DNA from: Mesorhizobium sp. LHD-90 | GTDB lineage: Bacteria > Pseudomonadota > Alphaproteobacteria > Rhizobiales > Rhizobiaceae | Direction: 5' to 3' | NCBI RefSeq assembly: GCF_030929505.1 | Contig: NZ_JAVFVV010000004.1 | Coordinates: 186,001 to 250,000, forward strand | DNA: 64,000 bases | Shown here: positions 41,275-50,327 of the stretch, one piece after another | Numbering within the stretch: the stretch's first letter is position 1 | Layout: every line of letters starts with the position of its first letter | Made by a program: the position numbers and the translations under genes | Notes under the pieces: model-generated | What the model saw: the letters and a program-made list of their open reading frames with translations, nothing else | The model's database searches: none | Told to the model about the DNA's origin: nothing

Positions 41275-42519
41275 TTGACCAACCTGCCAAAACAGCGCCT
41301 GCGCATCGGCTTCGTCGGCAGCGGCTTCATCGCGCATTTCCACCTGAAATCGCTGGTCGGCGTGCGCAATGCCGACGTCACCGGCGTTTTCAGCCGCAGC
41401 GCCGAAAAGCGCAACCGTTTCGCAGCCGCCGTCGCCGATCTCGGCCTCGGCTCATGCCGCACGCATGACAGCCTGGAATCGCTGCTGCGGGCGGACGACG
41501 TCGACGCCATCTGGATCCTCTCGCCCAACTACACCCGCCTCGACACGATGCGCGTCATCCATGCCGAGGTGAAGGCAGGCCGCAGCAAGGTGTTCGCGGT
41601 CGCCTGCGAAAAGCCGCTGGCGCGCACTATTCGTGAGGCGCGCGAGATGCTGCGGCTCGCCGAGGATGCGGGGCTCAACCACGGCTATCTCGAAAACCAG
41701 GTGTTCTCGACGCCGGTGCTGCGCGGCAAGGAGATCGTCTGGCGGCGTGCCGCCTCGACCACCGGCCGGCCCTACCTGGCGCGGGCGGCGGAGGAACATT
41801 CCGGCCCGCACGAGCCCTGGTTCTGGCAGGGCGACAAGCAGGGCGGCGGCGTGCTCTCCGACATGATGTGCCATTCGGTCGAGGTGGCGCGGCATCTGCT
41901 CACCGCGCCGGGCGCGCCGCGCAACTCGCTCAGGATAAAATCGGTCAACGGCACCGTCGCCAATCTGAAATGGACGCGGCCCATCTATGCCGCACAACTC
42001 AAAGAGCGATTCGGCGCCGAGGTCGATTACACGAAACGCCCGTCCGAGGACTTTGCGCGTGGAACGATCACGCTGGAGGACGAGAACGGCGAAGAGCTGA
42101 TGATCGAGGCCACCACCTCCTGGGCCTATGTCGGCGCCGGTTTGCGCATCCAGCTCGAACTGCTCGGCCCCGAATACGCCATGGAGTTCAACTCGCTCGG
42201 CACGGGCCTGAAGATCTTCATGTCGCGCGCCGTCACCGGCTCGGAAGGCGAGGACCTCGTCGAGAAACAGAATGCCGAGCAGGGTCTGATGCCGGTGCTG
42301 GAGGACGAGGCCGGCGTCTACGGCTACACCGACGAAAACCGCCACATGGTCGAATGTTTCCGCAAGGGCGAGACGCCGCTCGAAACTTTTCACGACGGGC
42401 TCGCCGTCATCGAGATGCTGATCGGCCTCTACCGTTCCGCCGAGATCGGCCAGACCGTGCATTTCCCGATCCCCGACCTGGAGGATTATGTGCCGCCGGT
42501 GGCGCGGCCGGGGAGGTGA
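41275..42519 (+). CDS. Gfo/Idh/MocA-family dehydrogenase
   Basis: A 414-residue oxidoreductase starting at a TTG with GGGAGGA 5 bases upstream. It has cofactor motif GFVGSGFIAHFH, catalytic-lysine motif ACEKPLARTIREA and a C-terminal domain with GGGVLSDMMCHSVEVARHLL. It is somewhat longer than most family members in the window (361-393), with the extra length in the C-terminal domain. It closes the sugar region and could be part of the same catabolic route. Substrate unknown. Confidence 0.87.
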   Translation: MTNLPKQRLRIGFVGSGFIAHFHLKSLVGVRNADVTGVFSRSAEKRNRFAAAVADLGLGSCRTHDSLESLLRADDVDAIWILSPNYTRLDTMRVIHAEVKAGRSKVFAVACEKPLARTIREAREMLRLAEDAGLNHGYLENQVFSTPVLRGKEIVWRRAASTTGRPYLARAAEEHSGPHEPWFWQGDKQGGGVLSDMMCHSVEVARHLLTAPGAPRNSLRIKSVNGTVANLKWTRPIYAAQLKERFGAEVDYTKRPSEDFARGTITLEDENGEELMIEATTSWAYVGAGLRIQLELLGPEYAMEFNSLGTGLKIFMSRAVTGSEGEDLVEKQNAEQGLMPVLEDEAGVYGYTDENRHMVECFRKGETPLETFHDGLAVIEMLIGLYRSAEIGQTVHFPIPDLEDYVPPVARPGR

Positions 42520-42532
42520 GGGCCGCTGCTGA

Positions 42533-42586
42533 TCCTCCCCTGCGTAGCGGGGGAGGGGGACCACGCGAAGCGTGGTGGAGGGGGCG
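42533..42586. repeat. Half copy of the CTCCCC palindromic repeat
   Basis: CCTCCCCTGCGTAGCGGGGGAGG followed by a CCACGCGAAGCGTGG hairpin and GGAGGGGGC. It matches the right part of the repeats at 37209-37342 and 58564-58699. Confidence 0.65.
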
Positions 42587-42700
42587 CATTATCCGCATTT
42601 CCTTTCCCGTGCCCCGGTTGAACTCCCGCCCGTTCTCTGAAAAATTCACCCCACCAAGACGCGCAAACGCGCGCGGGGAACATTTTGGGAAGGAAATGAC

Positions 42701-43831
42701 ATGAAAAGAATCCTCGCGGGCGGCCTGCTCGGTCTCTCGCTCTCCGCCGCGGCCCATGCCGAGCCGGTCAAGATCGGCGTGATCACCACGCTGTCGGGCG
42801 GCGGCGCGGGGCTGGGCATCGACATGCGCGACGCCTTCGCGCTGGCGATAAAGCAGTCCGGCAACAAGGAGATCGAACTGGTGGTCGAGGACGACGCGCA
42901 GAAGCCGGAACTGGCCGTGCAGATCGCCGACAAGATGATCCAGAGCGACAAGGTCGACCTTCTCACCGGCATCATCTGGTCGAACCTGGCGATGGCCGTG
43001 GTGCCGAACGCCGTGGCGCAGGACGTCATCTATCTCTCACCCAATGCCGGTCCTTCGGCGCTTGCCGGCGCCGGCTGCAACGCCAACTATTTCAACGTCG
43101 CCTACCAGAACGACAACTTTCATGAGGCGATGGGCCAATACGCCAACCAGGACTACAAGAAGACCTTCATCCTCGCCCCCAACTACCCAGCCGGAAAAGA
43201 TTCGCTGACCGGCTTCAAGCGTTACTACAAGGGCGAGTTGGCCGGTGAGCTGTACACCCAGGTCGGCCAGACCGACTACGCCGCCGAGATCGCCCAGATC
43301 CGCGCCTCGGGCGCCGATTCGGTGTTCTTCTTCCTGCCCGGCGGCATGGGCATCGCTTTCATGAAGCAATATGCCCAGTCGGGCGTCGGCATCCCGGTGC
43401 TCGGGCCCGGCTTCTCCTTCAGCCAGGACGTGCTGCCGGCCATCGGCGACGCCGCGCTCGGCGTCAAGAACTCGGCAAGCTGGGCAAAAGACATCGACAA
43501 CGAGGCCAACAAGGCGTTCGTCGAGGCTTTTGTCGCCGAATATAAGCGCCTGCCGTCGATCTATGCCGCGCAGAGCTGGGACACCGCGAACCTGATCCTG
43601 TCGGCGCTCGGCAAGGCCAGCGTCAAGGACAAGGAAGCCTTCCGTGCCGCGCTGAAATCCGCCGACTTCAAGTCGGTGCGCGGCGATTTCACCTTCAACA
43701 CCAACAACCACCCGATCCAGAACATCTATGTGCGCGAGGTGGTGAAGGAAGGCGACACGCTGACCAACAAGATCATTGCCACCGCCTTCGAGAAGCACGG
43801 CGACGCCTACGCCGAGCAGTGCAAGATGTGA
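42701..43831 (+). CDS. Branched-chain amino acid-type ABC substrate-binding protein
   Basis: A 376-residue periplasmic protein of the LivJ/LivK group: signal peptide of about 20 residues (ending AAAHA), then VKIGVITTLSGGGAGLGIDMRDAF, a typical start for this family, and a Leu/Ile/Val-binding-like two-domain body. The ATG has GGGAAGGAA upstream. It heads an operon with two permeases and two ATPases. Ligands in this family include amino acids, amides, urea and aromatic acids, so the substrate is open. The catabolic gene that follows the operon suggests an aromatic or tyrosine-related compound, but this is weak. Confidence 0.88.
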   Translation: MKRILAGGLLGLSLSAAAHAEPVKIGVITTLSGGGAGLGIDMRDAFALAIKQSGNKEIELVVEDDAQKPELAVQIADKMIQSDKVDLLTGIIWSNLAMAVVPNAVAQDVIYLSPNAGPSALAGAGCNANYFNVAYQNDNFHEAMGQYANQDYKKTFILAPNYPAGKDSLTGFKRYYKGELAGELYTQVGQTDYAAEIAQIRASGADSVFFFLPGGMGIAFMKQYAQSGVGIPVLGPGFSFSQDVLPAIGDAALGVKNSASWAKDIDNEANKAFVEAFVAEYKRLPSIYAAQSWDTANLILSALGKASVKDKEAFRAALKSADFKSVRGDFTFNTNNHPIQNIYVREVVKEGDTLTNKIIATAFEKHGDAYAEQCKM

Positions 43832-43840
43832 GTTTCCTCG

Positions 43841-43961
43841 TTCTCCCCGCGTGCGGGGAGAAGGTCCCGGCAGGGGGATGAGGGGCGGAAGCATACCTGC
43901 GCTAGCTTGACGCTGCCCCTCATCCGGCTGCCGCCACCTTCTCCCTGTAGACGGGGAGAAG
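43841..43961. repeat. Palindromic intergenic repeat (121 bp)
   Basis: TTCTCCCCGCGTGCGGGGAGAAGG at the left and CCTTCTCCCTGTAGACGGGGAGAAG at the right, with GGATGAGGGGC/GCCCCTCATCC inside, form an imperfect inverted repeat between the binding-protein and first permease genes. Confidence 0.7.
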
Positions 43962-43982
43962 GACCGCCAATCGCGAGCCGCC

Positions 43983-44903
43983 GTGCAACTTCCTCTTCTC
44001 CTCGAACAACTCCTCAACGGGCTGCAGCTCGGCGTCATGCTGTTCCTGATGGCGGCGGGGCTGACCCTGATTTTTGGCGTCATGGGCCTGATTAATCTGG
44101 CGCACGGCTCGCTCTACATGATCGGCGCCTTCGCCTGCGCCTCGGTCGCCGCCGCCACCGGCTCCTTCTGGATCGGGCTTGCCGCCAGCCTCGCCGCCGC
44201 GGCCGCCGCCGGGGCGCTGCTCGAAATGCTGGTCATCCGCCGTCTCTATGCGCGCGACCATCTCGACCAGGTGCTCGCCACCTTTGCGCTGATCCTCATC
44301 CTGTCGGAAGGCACGCGCTGGCTGTTCGGCTCGTTTCCGCTCTATCTCGACATCCCGCCGCTTCTGCAGGGCGCGGTGCCGCTGCCGGGCGGCGGCCAGT
44401 ACCAGCTCTATCGCCTCGCCATCATCGGCGTCGGCGTGCTGGTGGCCGTCGGCCTCTACTGGCTGATCGCCCGCACGCGGCTCGGCATGCGCATCCGCGC
44501 CGGCGAGTCCGATCGCGAGATGATCGGTGCGCTCGGCGTCGACATATCGAGCCTCTACACCATCGTCTTCGCGCTGGGCGCAGCGCTCGCGGGTTTCGCC
44601 GGAGCGCTGGTCGGCGCGCTGCAATCGGTGCAGGTCGGCATGGGCGAGCCGGTGCTGATCCTCGCCTTCGTCGTCATCGTCATCGGCGGCATCGGCTCGA
44701 TCAAGGGCGCGCTGGTCGGCGCCATACTGGTCGGCGTGGTCGACACGATGGGCCGCTTCCTGCTGCCGCAAATTCTCGCGCTGATGCTGCCCGCCGCGCA
44801 GGCGGGCATGGCGGGGGCGGCACTCGCCTCCATGCTCATCTACATCGTCATGGCGCTGATCCTGGCGCTCAGGCCGCGCGGCCTGTTCTCGGCCGAGGCA
44901 TGA
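43983..44903 (+). CDS. Branched-chain amino acid-type ABC permease (LivH-like)
   Basis: A 306-residue inner-membrane protein starting at a GTG. Typical LivH pattern: LLNGLQLGVMLFLMAAGLTLIFGVMGLINLAHGSLYMIGAF at the N-terminus and VIVIGGIGSIKGALVGAILVG near the C-terminus. Seven or eight hydrophobic segments. Pairs with the LivM-like protein. The next gene overlaps its stop by 4 bp. A palindromic repeat separates it from the binding-protein gene, but the operon order is preserved. Confidence 0.9.
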   Translation: MQLPLLLEQLLNGLQLGVMLFLMAAGLTLIFGVMGLINLAHGSLYMIGAFACASVAAATGSFWIGLAASLAAAAAAGALLEMLVIRRLYARDHLDQVLATFALILILSEGTRWLFGSFPLYLDIPPLLQGAVPLPGGGQYQLYRLAIIGVGVLVAVGLYWLIARTRLGMRIRAGESDREMIGALGVDISSLYTIVFALGAALAGFAGALVGALQSVQVGMGEPVLILAFVVIVIGGIGSIKGALVGAILVGVVDTMGRFLLPQILALMLPAAQAGMAGAALASMLIYIVMALILALRPRGLFSAEA

Positions 44904-45886
44904 GCGCCGCCATGTCTGCCCGCGAGACAGCCGCAAACATCCTGATCGTCGCGCTGCTGACGGCGATCCCGCTAGCCGCAATCGTCCTCGACGAACCCTT
45001 CTACCTGACGCTCGCCACCCGCATCGTCATCCTGGCGTTGGCCGCTACCGGGCTGAACATCGCGCTCGGCCTCGGCGGGCTGGTGTCGTTCGGCCATGCC
45101 GCCTTCTTCGGCCTCGGCGGCTATGTCGCCGGCATCCTTGCTTCGCATGCCCTCAACATGGAGCCGCTGGTCTTCGGCCTTCCGGCAACGCAGTCCATGC
45201 CGGTGATCGCGCTCGTCGCCATTGCGGTCGCAGCACTTGTGGCGCTGCCGATCGGCGCGATCAGCTTGCGCACCTCCGGCGTCTATTTCATCATGATCAC
45301 GCTCGCCTTCGCGCAGATGATCTATTATTTCGCCGTCTCCTGGCCGGCCTATGGCGGCGAGGATGGCCTGCCGATGGCGCTGCGCAATGCCTTTCCGCTG
45401 GTCAACACCGCAAAGCCGTTGCCTTTCTTCCTGGTCTGCCTTGCCGTGCTGGCCGCAGCCCTTGTTCTCTTCCGCCTGATCCGCGGTTCGCGTTTCGGCG
45501 CCGCCTTGCAGGTAGGCCGGCAGAACCCGACGCGGCTCGCCGCCGTCGGCATCTCGCCCTTCGGCATACGGCTGGCCGCCTTCGTCATCTCGGCGATGGT
45601 CGCTGCATTGGCCGGCGTGCTGTTCGCCAACCTCAACCGCTTCGCCAGCCCGTCCATGCTGTCGTGGCAGATGTCGGGCGAACTCATCGTGCTGATCGTG
45701 CTGGGCGGCAAGGACCGGCTGCTCGGCCCGCTGGCCGGCGCCATGCTCTACGTTTTCTTCGAATACACACTGGGCGGGCTCACCGAGCGCTGGCAGTTCT
45801 TTCTTGGCCTCATCCTGCTCGGCGTCATGCTGTTCGCGCGCGGCGGCCTGCTCGGCATTTTGGCGGGGAGGACGCGGCATGGCTGA
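44900..45886 (+). CDS. Branched-chain amino acid-type ABC permease (LivM-like)
   Basis: A 328-residue inner-membrane protein, overlapping the previous stop by 4 bp. LivM pattern: ATGLNIALGLGGLVSFGHAAFFGLGGYVAGI and the C-terminal SGELIVLIVLGGKDRLLGPLAGAMLYV. It overlaps the ATPase start by 8 bp. It forms the membrane channel with the LivH-like protein. Confidence 0.9.
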   Translation: MSAAMSARETAANILIVALLTAIPLAAIVLDEPFYLTLATRIVILALAATGLNIALGLGGLVSFGHAAFFGLGGYVAGILASHALNMEPLVFGLPATQSMPVIALVAIAVAALVALPIGAISLRTSGVYFIMITLAFAQMIYYFAVSWPAYGGEDGLPMALRNAFPLVNTAKPLPFFLVCLAVLAAALVLFRLIRGSRFGAALQVGRQNPTRLAAVGISPFGIRLAAFVISAMVAALAGVLFANLNRFASPSMLSWQMSGELIVLIVLGGKDRLLGPLAGAMLYVFFEYTLGGLTERWQFFLGLILLGVMLFARGGLLGILAGRTRHG

Positions 45887-46628
45887 GCCGGTGCTGGAGA
45901 TCCGCGACCTGCGCAAAAGTTTTGGGGCGCTGAAGGCGACCGATGGCGTCAGCCTGGATCTCAGGCCCGGCGAAATCCACGCCCTCATCGGCCCGAACGG
46001 CGCGGGCAAGAGCACGCTGATCCACCAGATCTGCGGCTCGATCCCACCCGACAGCGGCACCATCCGCTTCCTCGGCCGTGACATGGCCGGCATCGGCATG
46101 GCCGGGCGGGCGGGGCTCGGCCTTGGCCGCAGTTTTCAGGTGTCGTCGCTGGCGCAGGAATTTTCCGCGCTGCGCAACGTCATGCTGGCGGTGCAGGCGC
46201 GGCAGGGCTCCAGCTTCCGTTTCTTCCGATCCGTGATGGGCGACCGGGCGCTGACCGACCCGGCCCGCGCCATGCTGGAGCGCGTCGGGCTCTCCGCCCG
46301 CGCCGACGTGCCCGCCGCAAGCCTGTCGCATGGCGAGCGAAGGCAGCTCGAAATCGCCGTGGCGTTGGCGCTCGAGCCGAAAATCTTCCTGCTCGACGAG
46401 CCGATGGCCGGCATGGGGCCGGAAGGCTCGAAAAACCTGACGAAATTCCTAGACGGCCTGCGCCGCGAGGCGCCGATCCTGCTGGTCGAACACGACATGG
46501 ACGCCGTCTTCGCGCTCGCCGACCGCGTCTCGGTGCTGGTCTATGGCCGCGTCATCGCCACCGGCTCGGTCGACGACATCCGCCGCGACGCAGCAGTCCG
46601 CAGCGCCTATCTGGGAGATGCGGTATGA
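45879..46628 (+). CDS. Branched-chain amino acid-type ABC ATPase (LivG-like)
   Basis: A 249-residue ATPase: Walker A GPNGAGKST, signature LSHGERRQLEIAVAL (His for the more common Gly-Gly) and Walker B IFLLDEPMAGMG, followed by VEHDMD. The LSHGE and EPMAGM variants are usual in LivG. The start at the ATG at 45879 overlaps the LivM-like gene. Confidence 0.92.
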   Translation: MAEPVLEIRDLRKSFGALKATDGVSLDLRPGEIHALIGPNGAGKSTLIHQICGSIPPDSGTIRFLGRDMAGIGMAGRAGLGLGRSFQVSSLAQEFSALRNVMLAVQARQGSSFRFFRSVMGDRALTDPARAMLERVGLSARADVPAASLSHGERRQLEIAVALALEPKIFLLDEPMAGMGPEGSKNLTKFLDGLRREAPILLVEHDMDAVFALADRVSVLVYGRVIATGSVDDIRRDAAVRSAYLGDAV

Positions 46629-47311
46629 GCCTGCTCGGCGTCACCAGGCTCGAAACCTTTTACGGCGCCTCGCAGGCGCTGTTCGGCGTGACGCTGGAGG
46701 TCGGCGAGGGCGAGGTGGTCGCCCTGATGGGCCGCAACGGCATGGGCAAGACCACCACCATCCGCTCCATCCTGGGGCTAGAGCGGCCGCGCACCGGCAC
46801 GGTGAGCTTCGGCGGCCAGCCCATCTCCGGCATGAGGCCGCACCGCATCGCGAGGCTCGGCATCGGCCTCGTGCCGGAAGGCCGCCGCTGTTTTCCGAAC
46901 CTCACCGTGCTGGAAAATCTGCTCGCCGCTGCCCGCCCCGGCGACTGGACCGTGACCCGTATCGTCGAGCTGTTCCCGCGCCTCGGCGAACGGCGCGGCC
47001 AATATGCAAACACCCTGTCCGGCGGTGAACAGCAGATGCTGGCGATCGGCCGGGCGCTGATGACAAATCCGCGCCTGCTCGTCCTCGACGAGGCGACCGA
47101 AGGCCTCGCCCCGGTCATCCGCCAGGACATCTGGGCGGCGATCCGCACGCTGAAGGGCAGGGGGCAATCCATCCTCGTGGTCGACAAGACCTTGTCCGAA
47201 CTGCTTCCGGTCGCCGACCGCTGCTTCGTTCTGGAAAAAGGCGCCACCGTGTTTTCCGGTCCGCCGGCCGCGCTGACCGCTGAATTGCAGGATCGGTATC
47301 TGGGGGTGTGA
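46625..47311 (+). CDS. Branched-chain amino acid-type ABC ATPase (LivF-like)
   Basis: A 228-residue ATPase: Walker A GRNGMGKTT, signature LSGGEQQMLAIGRAL and Walker B LLVLDEATEGLAP. The GRNGMGKTT and EATEGLAP variants are typical of LivF. It overlaps the LivG-like stop by 4 bp and is the last transporter gene. An isomerase gene follows after about 77 bp. Confidence 0.92.
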   Translation: MSLLGVTRLETFYGASQALFGVTLEVGEGEVVALMGRNGMGKTTTIRSILGLERPRTGTVSFGGQPISGMRPHRIARLGIGLVPEGRRCFPNLTVLENLLAAARPGDWTVTRIVELFPRLGERRGQYANTLSGGEQQMLAIGRALMTNPRLLVLDEATEGLAPVIRQDIWAAIRTLKGRGQSILVVDKTLSELLPVADRCFVLEKGATVFSGPPAALTAELQDRYLGV

Positions 47312-47388
47312 GATGCTTTATGGCTTGAGGCGCCGACGTCTCAAGCGGCGCAATGTTTTTCCCGTGTCGGAGGCGCGAGCAATAAACC

Positions 47389-48036
47389 ATGACTGATCTT
47401 GTCCTCTACGACTACTTCCGCTCGTCCGCCGCCTATCGCGTCCGCATCGCGCTGCGGCTGAAGGGGCTCTCCTACGACCAGATACCCGCTCACCTCGTGC
47501 GCGGCGGCGGGGAACACCTGTCGGACGCCTATCGAGCCATCAATCCGCAGCGCCGCGTGCCGGCGCTGGCGATTGGCGACGACCGGACAATCCTGATCCA
47601 GTCGTCGGCCATCATTGAATGGCTGGAAGAGACGTTTCCCGAACCGCCGCTGCTGCCTGCCGAGCCGTTTTCCCGGGCGCGCTGCCGGGCCATCGCCGCG
47701 ATCGTCGGCTGCGATATCCATCCGCTTAACAATCTGAGCACCCTCAACTATTTGAGGAACCAGCTCGGATGCGACAAGCCGGCGGTCGATGCCTGGTACG
47801 CGCACTGGATCGCCGAAGGTTTTTCGGCAATCGAAGAACTGATCGAGCCAGAACCCTTTGCGATGGGCGCCAAACCCACGCTCGCCGACGCTTACCTGGT
47901 GCCGCAGGTCTACAATGCGCGCCGCTTCGCCGTCCCACTCGACGCCTTTCCAAAAATCGTCGCCGTGGCCGAGGCTTGCGCCGCGCTTCCCGTCTTCCGG
48001 GACGCCGCGCCGGAAAACCAGCCGGATGCGGAGTGA
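47389..48036 (+). CDS. maiA: Maleylacetoacetate isomerase / zeta-class glutathione transferase
   Basis: A 215-residue zeta-class glutathione S-transferase. The N-terminal thioredoxin-like domain reads LYDYFRSSAAYRVRIALRLKGL (the SSxSxRVRIAL signature, with Ala for the usual catalytic Ser-Cys pattern), then NPQRRVPAL and QSSAIIEWLEE. The C-terminal helical domain ends PKPTLADAYLVPQVYNARRF-like. It isomerises maleylacetoacetate to fumarylacetoacetate in tyrosine/homogentisate or gentisate breakdown. The expected partner hydrolase (fahA) is not adjacent. Another member of the zeta family acting on dehalogenation is possible. Confidence 0.8.
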   Translation: MTDLVLYDYFRSSAAYRVRIALRLKGLSYDQIPAHLVRGGGEHLSDAYRAINPQRRVPALAIGDDRTILIQSSAIIEWLEETFPEPPLLPAEPFSRARCRAIAAIVGCDIHPLNNLSTLNYLRNQLGCDKPAVDAWYAHWIAEGFSAIEELIEPEPFAMGAKPTLADAYLVPQVYNARRFAVPLDAFPKIVAVAEACAALPVFRDAAPENQPDAE

Positions 48037-48175
48037 ACAGGGCCGGCCTGTCGGGCTCGAAGCAACCATCGATCGCTTTCGACACCGTCCCAAATCGGGT
48101 GGCGGGGCGCGGGCGTCCCGCTTAGCTTCGACCCGGATGCCGGCCGGCGGGCCGGCCGAGGCAGGAGGTCGCCAA

Positions 48176-48916
48176 ATGAATACCGCATCGAAAATCGTGT
48201 CGTTCAGGAACCCGCAGGCGGCGGCGCGTGTCGGCCGTCACGACTGGAAGGCACTCGCGCGCGAGCTGGATGATTTCGGCTGCGCGGTGATCGAAAAGCT
48301 ACTGACGCCGGAAGAGTGTTCCGCCATCGCCGCGCTCTATCCGCAGGAACATTTCCGCAGCCATGTGGTCATGGCGCGCCACGGTTTTGGCAAGGGCGAA
48401 TACCGCTATTTTGCCTATCCGTTGCCCGATCTCGTCGAGGCACTGAGAACCGCGCTTTATGCGCGGCTGGCGCCGGTCGCCAATGCATGGAACGAACGCA
48501 TGGGCGACAAGACCCGCTACCCCGTCGACCACGAGGCCTATCTTCGGGCCTGCCACGAGGCGGGCCAAAAGCGTCCGACGCCGCTGTTGCTCCAATACGG
48601 CCCGGGCGATTTCAACGCCCTGCACCAGGACCTCTACGGCGACCTCGCCTTTCCGATCCAGGCGGCGGTACTGCTGTCGGAGCCGGGCCGCGATTTTGCC
48701 GGCGGCGAGTTCGTGCTGACCGAGCAAAGGCCGCGCATGCAGAGCCGGGCGGAGGTTGTGCCGCTGAGGCAGGGCGACGCGGTCGCCTTCGCCGTGCACA
48801 ACCGGCCGGTGCAGGGCACGAAAGGCAGCTACCGTGTCAACATGCGGCACGGCGTCAGCCGCATCCGCTCCGGCCGGCGGCATACGCTCGGCATCATCTT
48901 TCACGATGCGAGGTGA
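48176..48916 (+). CDS. 2-oxoglutarate/Fe(II)-dependent oxygenase
   Basis: A 246-residue protein of the 2OG-Fe(II) oxygenase superfamily, prolyl-hydroxylase-like. Iron ligands are visible: HQD in FNALHQDLYGD near residues 145-150 and a later histidine in NMRHGVSR, with arginine close by for 2-oxoglutarate. The ATG has GGAGGTCGCC upstream. It is followed 7 bp later by an alkylguanine-DNA methyltransferase gene, so a role in alkylation-damage repair (AlkB-like direct demethylation) is plausible but its sequence is not typical AlkB. It could instead hydroxylate a protein. Confidence 0.8.
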   Translation: MNTASKIVSFRNPQAAARVGRHDWKALARELDDFGCAVIEKLLTPEECSAIAALYPQEHFRSHVVMARHGFGKGEYRYFAYPLPDLVEALRTALYARLAPVANAWNERMGDKTRYPVDHEAYLRACHEAGQKRPTPLLLQYGPGDFNALHQDLYGDLAFPIQAAVLLSEPGRDFAGGEFVLTEQRPRMQSRAEVVPLRQGDAVAFAVHNRPVQGTKGSYRVNMRHGVSRIRSGRRHTLGIIFHDAR

Positions 48917-48923
48917 CCCTGAA

Positions 48924-49439
48924 ATGCTCAGCCTGACCGTCCAGCGTATCGCCACGCCGCTCGGCGACATGCTGCTCGTCGCCGATCCGGAAAACGCGCT
49001 GCGGGCGGCGGAATTCGCGGACTGTGAGGAGCGGCTCGGCCGGCTGCTCGACCGCCGGCTGGGCGCCGGCCGCTACCGGCTGGAAAGCGGTCCGGTCTCT
49101 GGTGCCGCCGCGCTGGACGCCTATTTCACCGGCGATGTCGGCGCCATCGACGAGATGGAAGTCTGCTACGGCGGCACGCCGTTCCAGCAAGAGGTCTGGA
49201 GGGCCTTGCGCGGCATCGCGCCGGGGCGGGCGCTCACCTATTCCGGGCTGGCGACGGCCATCGGCAGGCCGTCGGCGCCGCGCGCCGTCGGCCATGCCAA
49301 CGGCGCCAATCCGTTCAGCATCGTTGTCCCCTGCCATCGGCTGATCGGCGCCAATGGCGACCTCACCGGCTATGCCGGCGGTATCGCACGAAAACGCTGG
49401 CTGCTCGACCACGAGGCAAAATGCGCGGGCTCAGGTTAA
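48924..49439 (+). CDS. ogt: Methylated-DNA-protein cysteine methyltransferase (first copy)
   Basis: A 171-residue O6-alkylguanine-DNA alkyltransferase. The C-terminal domain has the acceptor cysteine in VPCHRLIG, the arginine-finger region RPSAPRAVGHANGANPF and the helix-turn-helix at about residues 88-118 (PFQQEVWRALRGIAPGRALTYSGLA). It irreversibly removes alkyl groups from guanine O6. The start at the ATG at 48924 is 7 bp after the oxygenase gene. It is convergent with a second enzyme of the same family at 49483-50052. Confidence 0.9.
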   Translation: MLSLTVQRIATPLGDMLLVADPENALRAAEFADCEERLGRLLDRRLGAGRYRLESGPVSGAAALDAYFTGDVGAIDEMEVCYGGTPFQQEVWRALRGIAPGRALTYSGLATAIGRPSAPRAVGHANGANPFSIVVPCHRLIGANGDLTGYAGGIARKRWLLDHEAKCAGSG

Positions 49440-49482
49440 CGGGCGAGCCTCGAAGGACGCACCCAAAGCGCCATCCAAATCC

Positions 49483-50052
49483 TCAGAACCCGAACGACTG
49501 CTGCGCCTTCTGCGCGGGCTTGGCCGCCTGGTCGATATGCACGCCTTCCAGTTCCAGCATGCGGACTTTTGAGGTCGCGCCGCCGGGCGCCGAAAAGCCG
49601 CCGACCTTGCCGCCCGCCGCCAGCACGCGATGGCACGGGATGATCAGCGGCACGGGGTTCTTCGCCATCGCCTGGCCGACGTCGCGCGCCGCTTCCGGCC
49701 CGGCGCCGAGCTGTTTCGCCAGCGCGCCGTAGGTCGTGGTGCGGCCCCAGCCGATCTGCCGGAGCGCGTCGTAGATCCGCTGGAAGAATGCTTCCTGGTC
49801 GCCGAGATCGAGTCTTATGCCGGAGAAGTCGACCGTCTCGCCGGCGAAATAGCGTTTTGCCGCGTCGATCGCCTCGGCGATTTCCGGCGTCGGGGCCGCG
49901 ACCGCGGCATCCGGCAGGCGGCGCAGCATCATGCGTTCGGCCGCGTCCGCCGTCCGGGTCGGCAACTGGAACCGCGTGACGCCGTCGCTGGTCCAGGCAA
50001 TGCCGCAAAAACCGTTCGCGGCTTCGAAGATGGTGTAGTGATGGCTGCCCAT
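49483..50052 (-). CDS. ogt: Methylated-DNA-protein cysteine methyltransferase (second copy)
   Basis: A 189-residue enzyme of the same family, with acceptor cysteine in IPCHRVLAAGGKVGG. The helix-turn-helix segment AFFQRIYDALRQIGWGRTTTYGALAKQLGAGPEAARDVGQAMAKNP precedes it. The start at the ATG at 50052 has GGAGG upstream; the longer upstream frame has no family similarity. The two copies differ clearly (VPCHR versus IPCHR and different N-terminal domains), so they are paralogues and not a recent duplication. Confidence 0.88.
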   Translation of the reverse strand: MGSHHYTIFEAANGFCGIAWTSDGVTRFQLPTRTADAAERMMLRRLPDAAVAAPTPEIAEAIDAAKRYFAGETVDFSGIRLDLGDQEAFFQRIYDALRQIGWGRTTTYGALAKQLGAGPEAARDVGQAMAKNPVPLIIPCHRVLAAGGKVGGFSAPGGATSKVRMLELEGVHIDQAAKPAQKAQQSFGF

Positions 50053-50327
50053 TTCATGGCCTCCTTTTCGTCTGCCAAGGATGTCATGGAGAGAGGGTGC
50101 GAATTCAACCCGATTCTTGCCGGCGGTCGTATTTTGGCGCGCTGCAGGCGACGGCATCGTCATGCAGAACATGCCGGCCAATCTTTCGAAAACGCCGGGG
50201 TCCGCTGTGTTGAATCTCGACAGAGCGGCCATTGTCAGCATCTGTCAGGATTATTTTCCCACTAGTTATCCCCCTCCCTCTCGACGGAGCGATAATCGTC
50301 GTCGCCCGTGCTGAAGGAGGCGGTGGG

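Noticed and set aside
47389-48036. Homogentisate pathway cluster reading of the isomerase and the Liv importer
   Set aside because: Only the isomerase is present; no fumarylacetoacetase or dioxygenase lies beside it, so a pathway claim would be unsupported.
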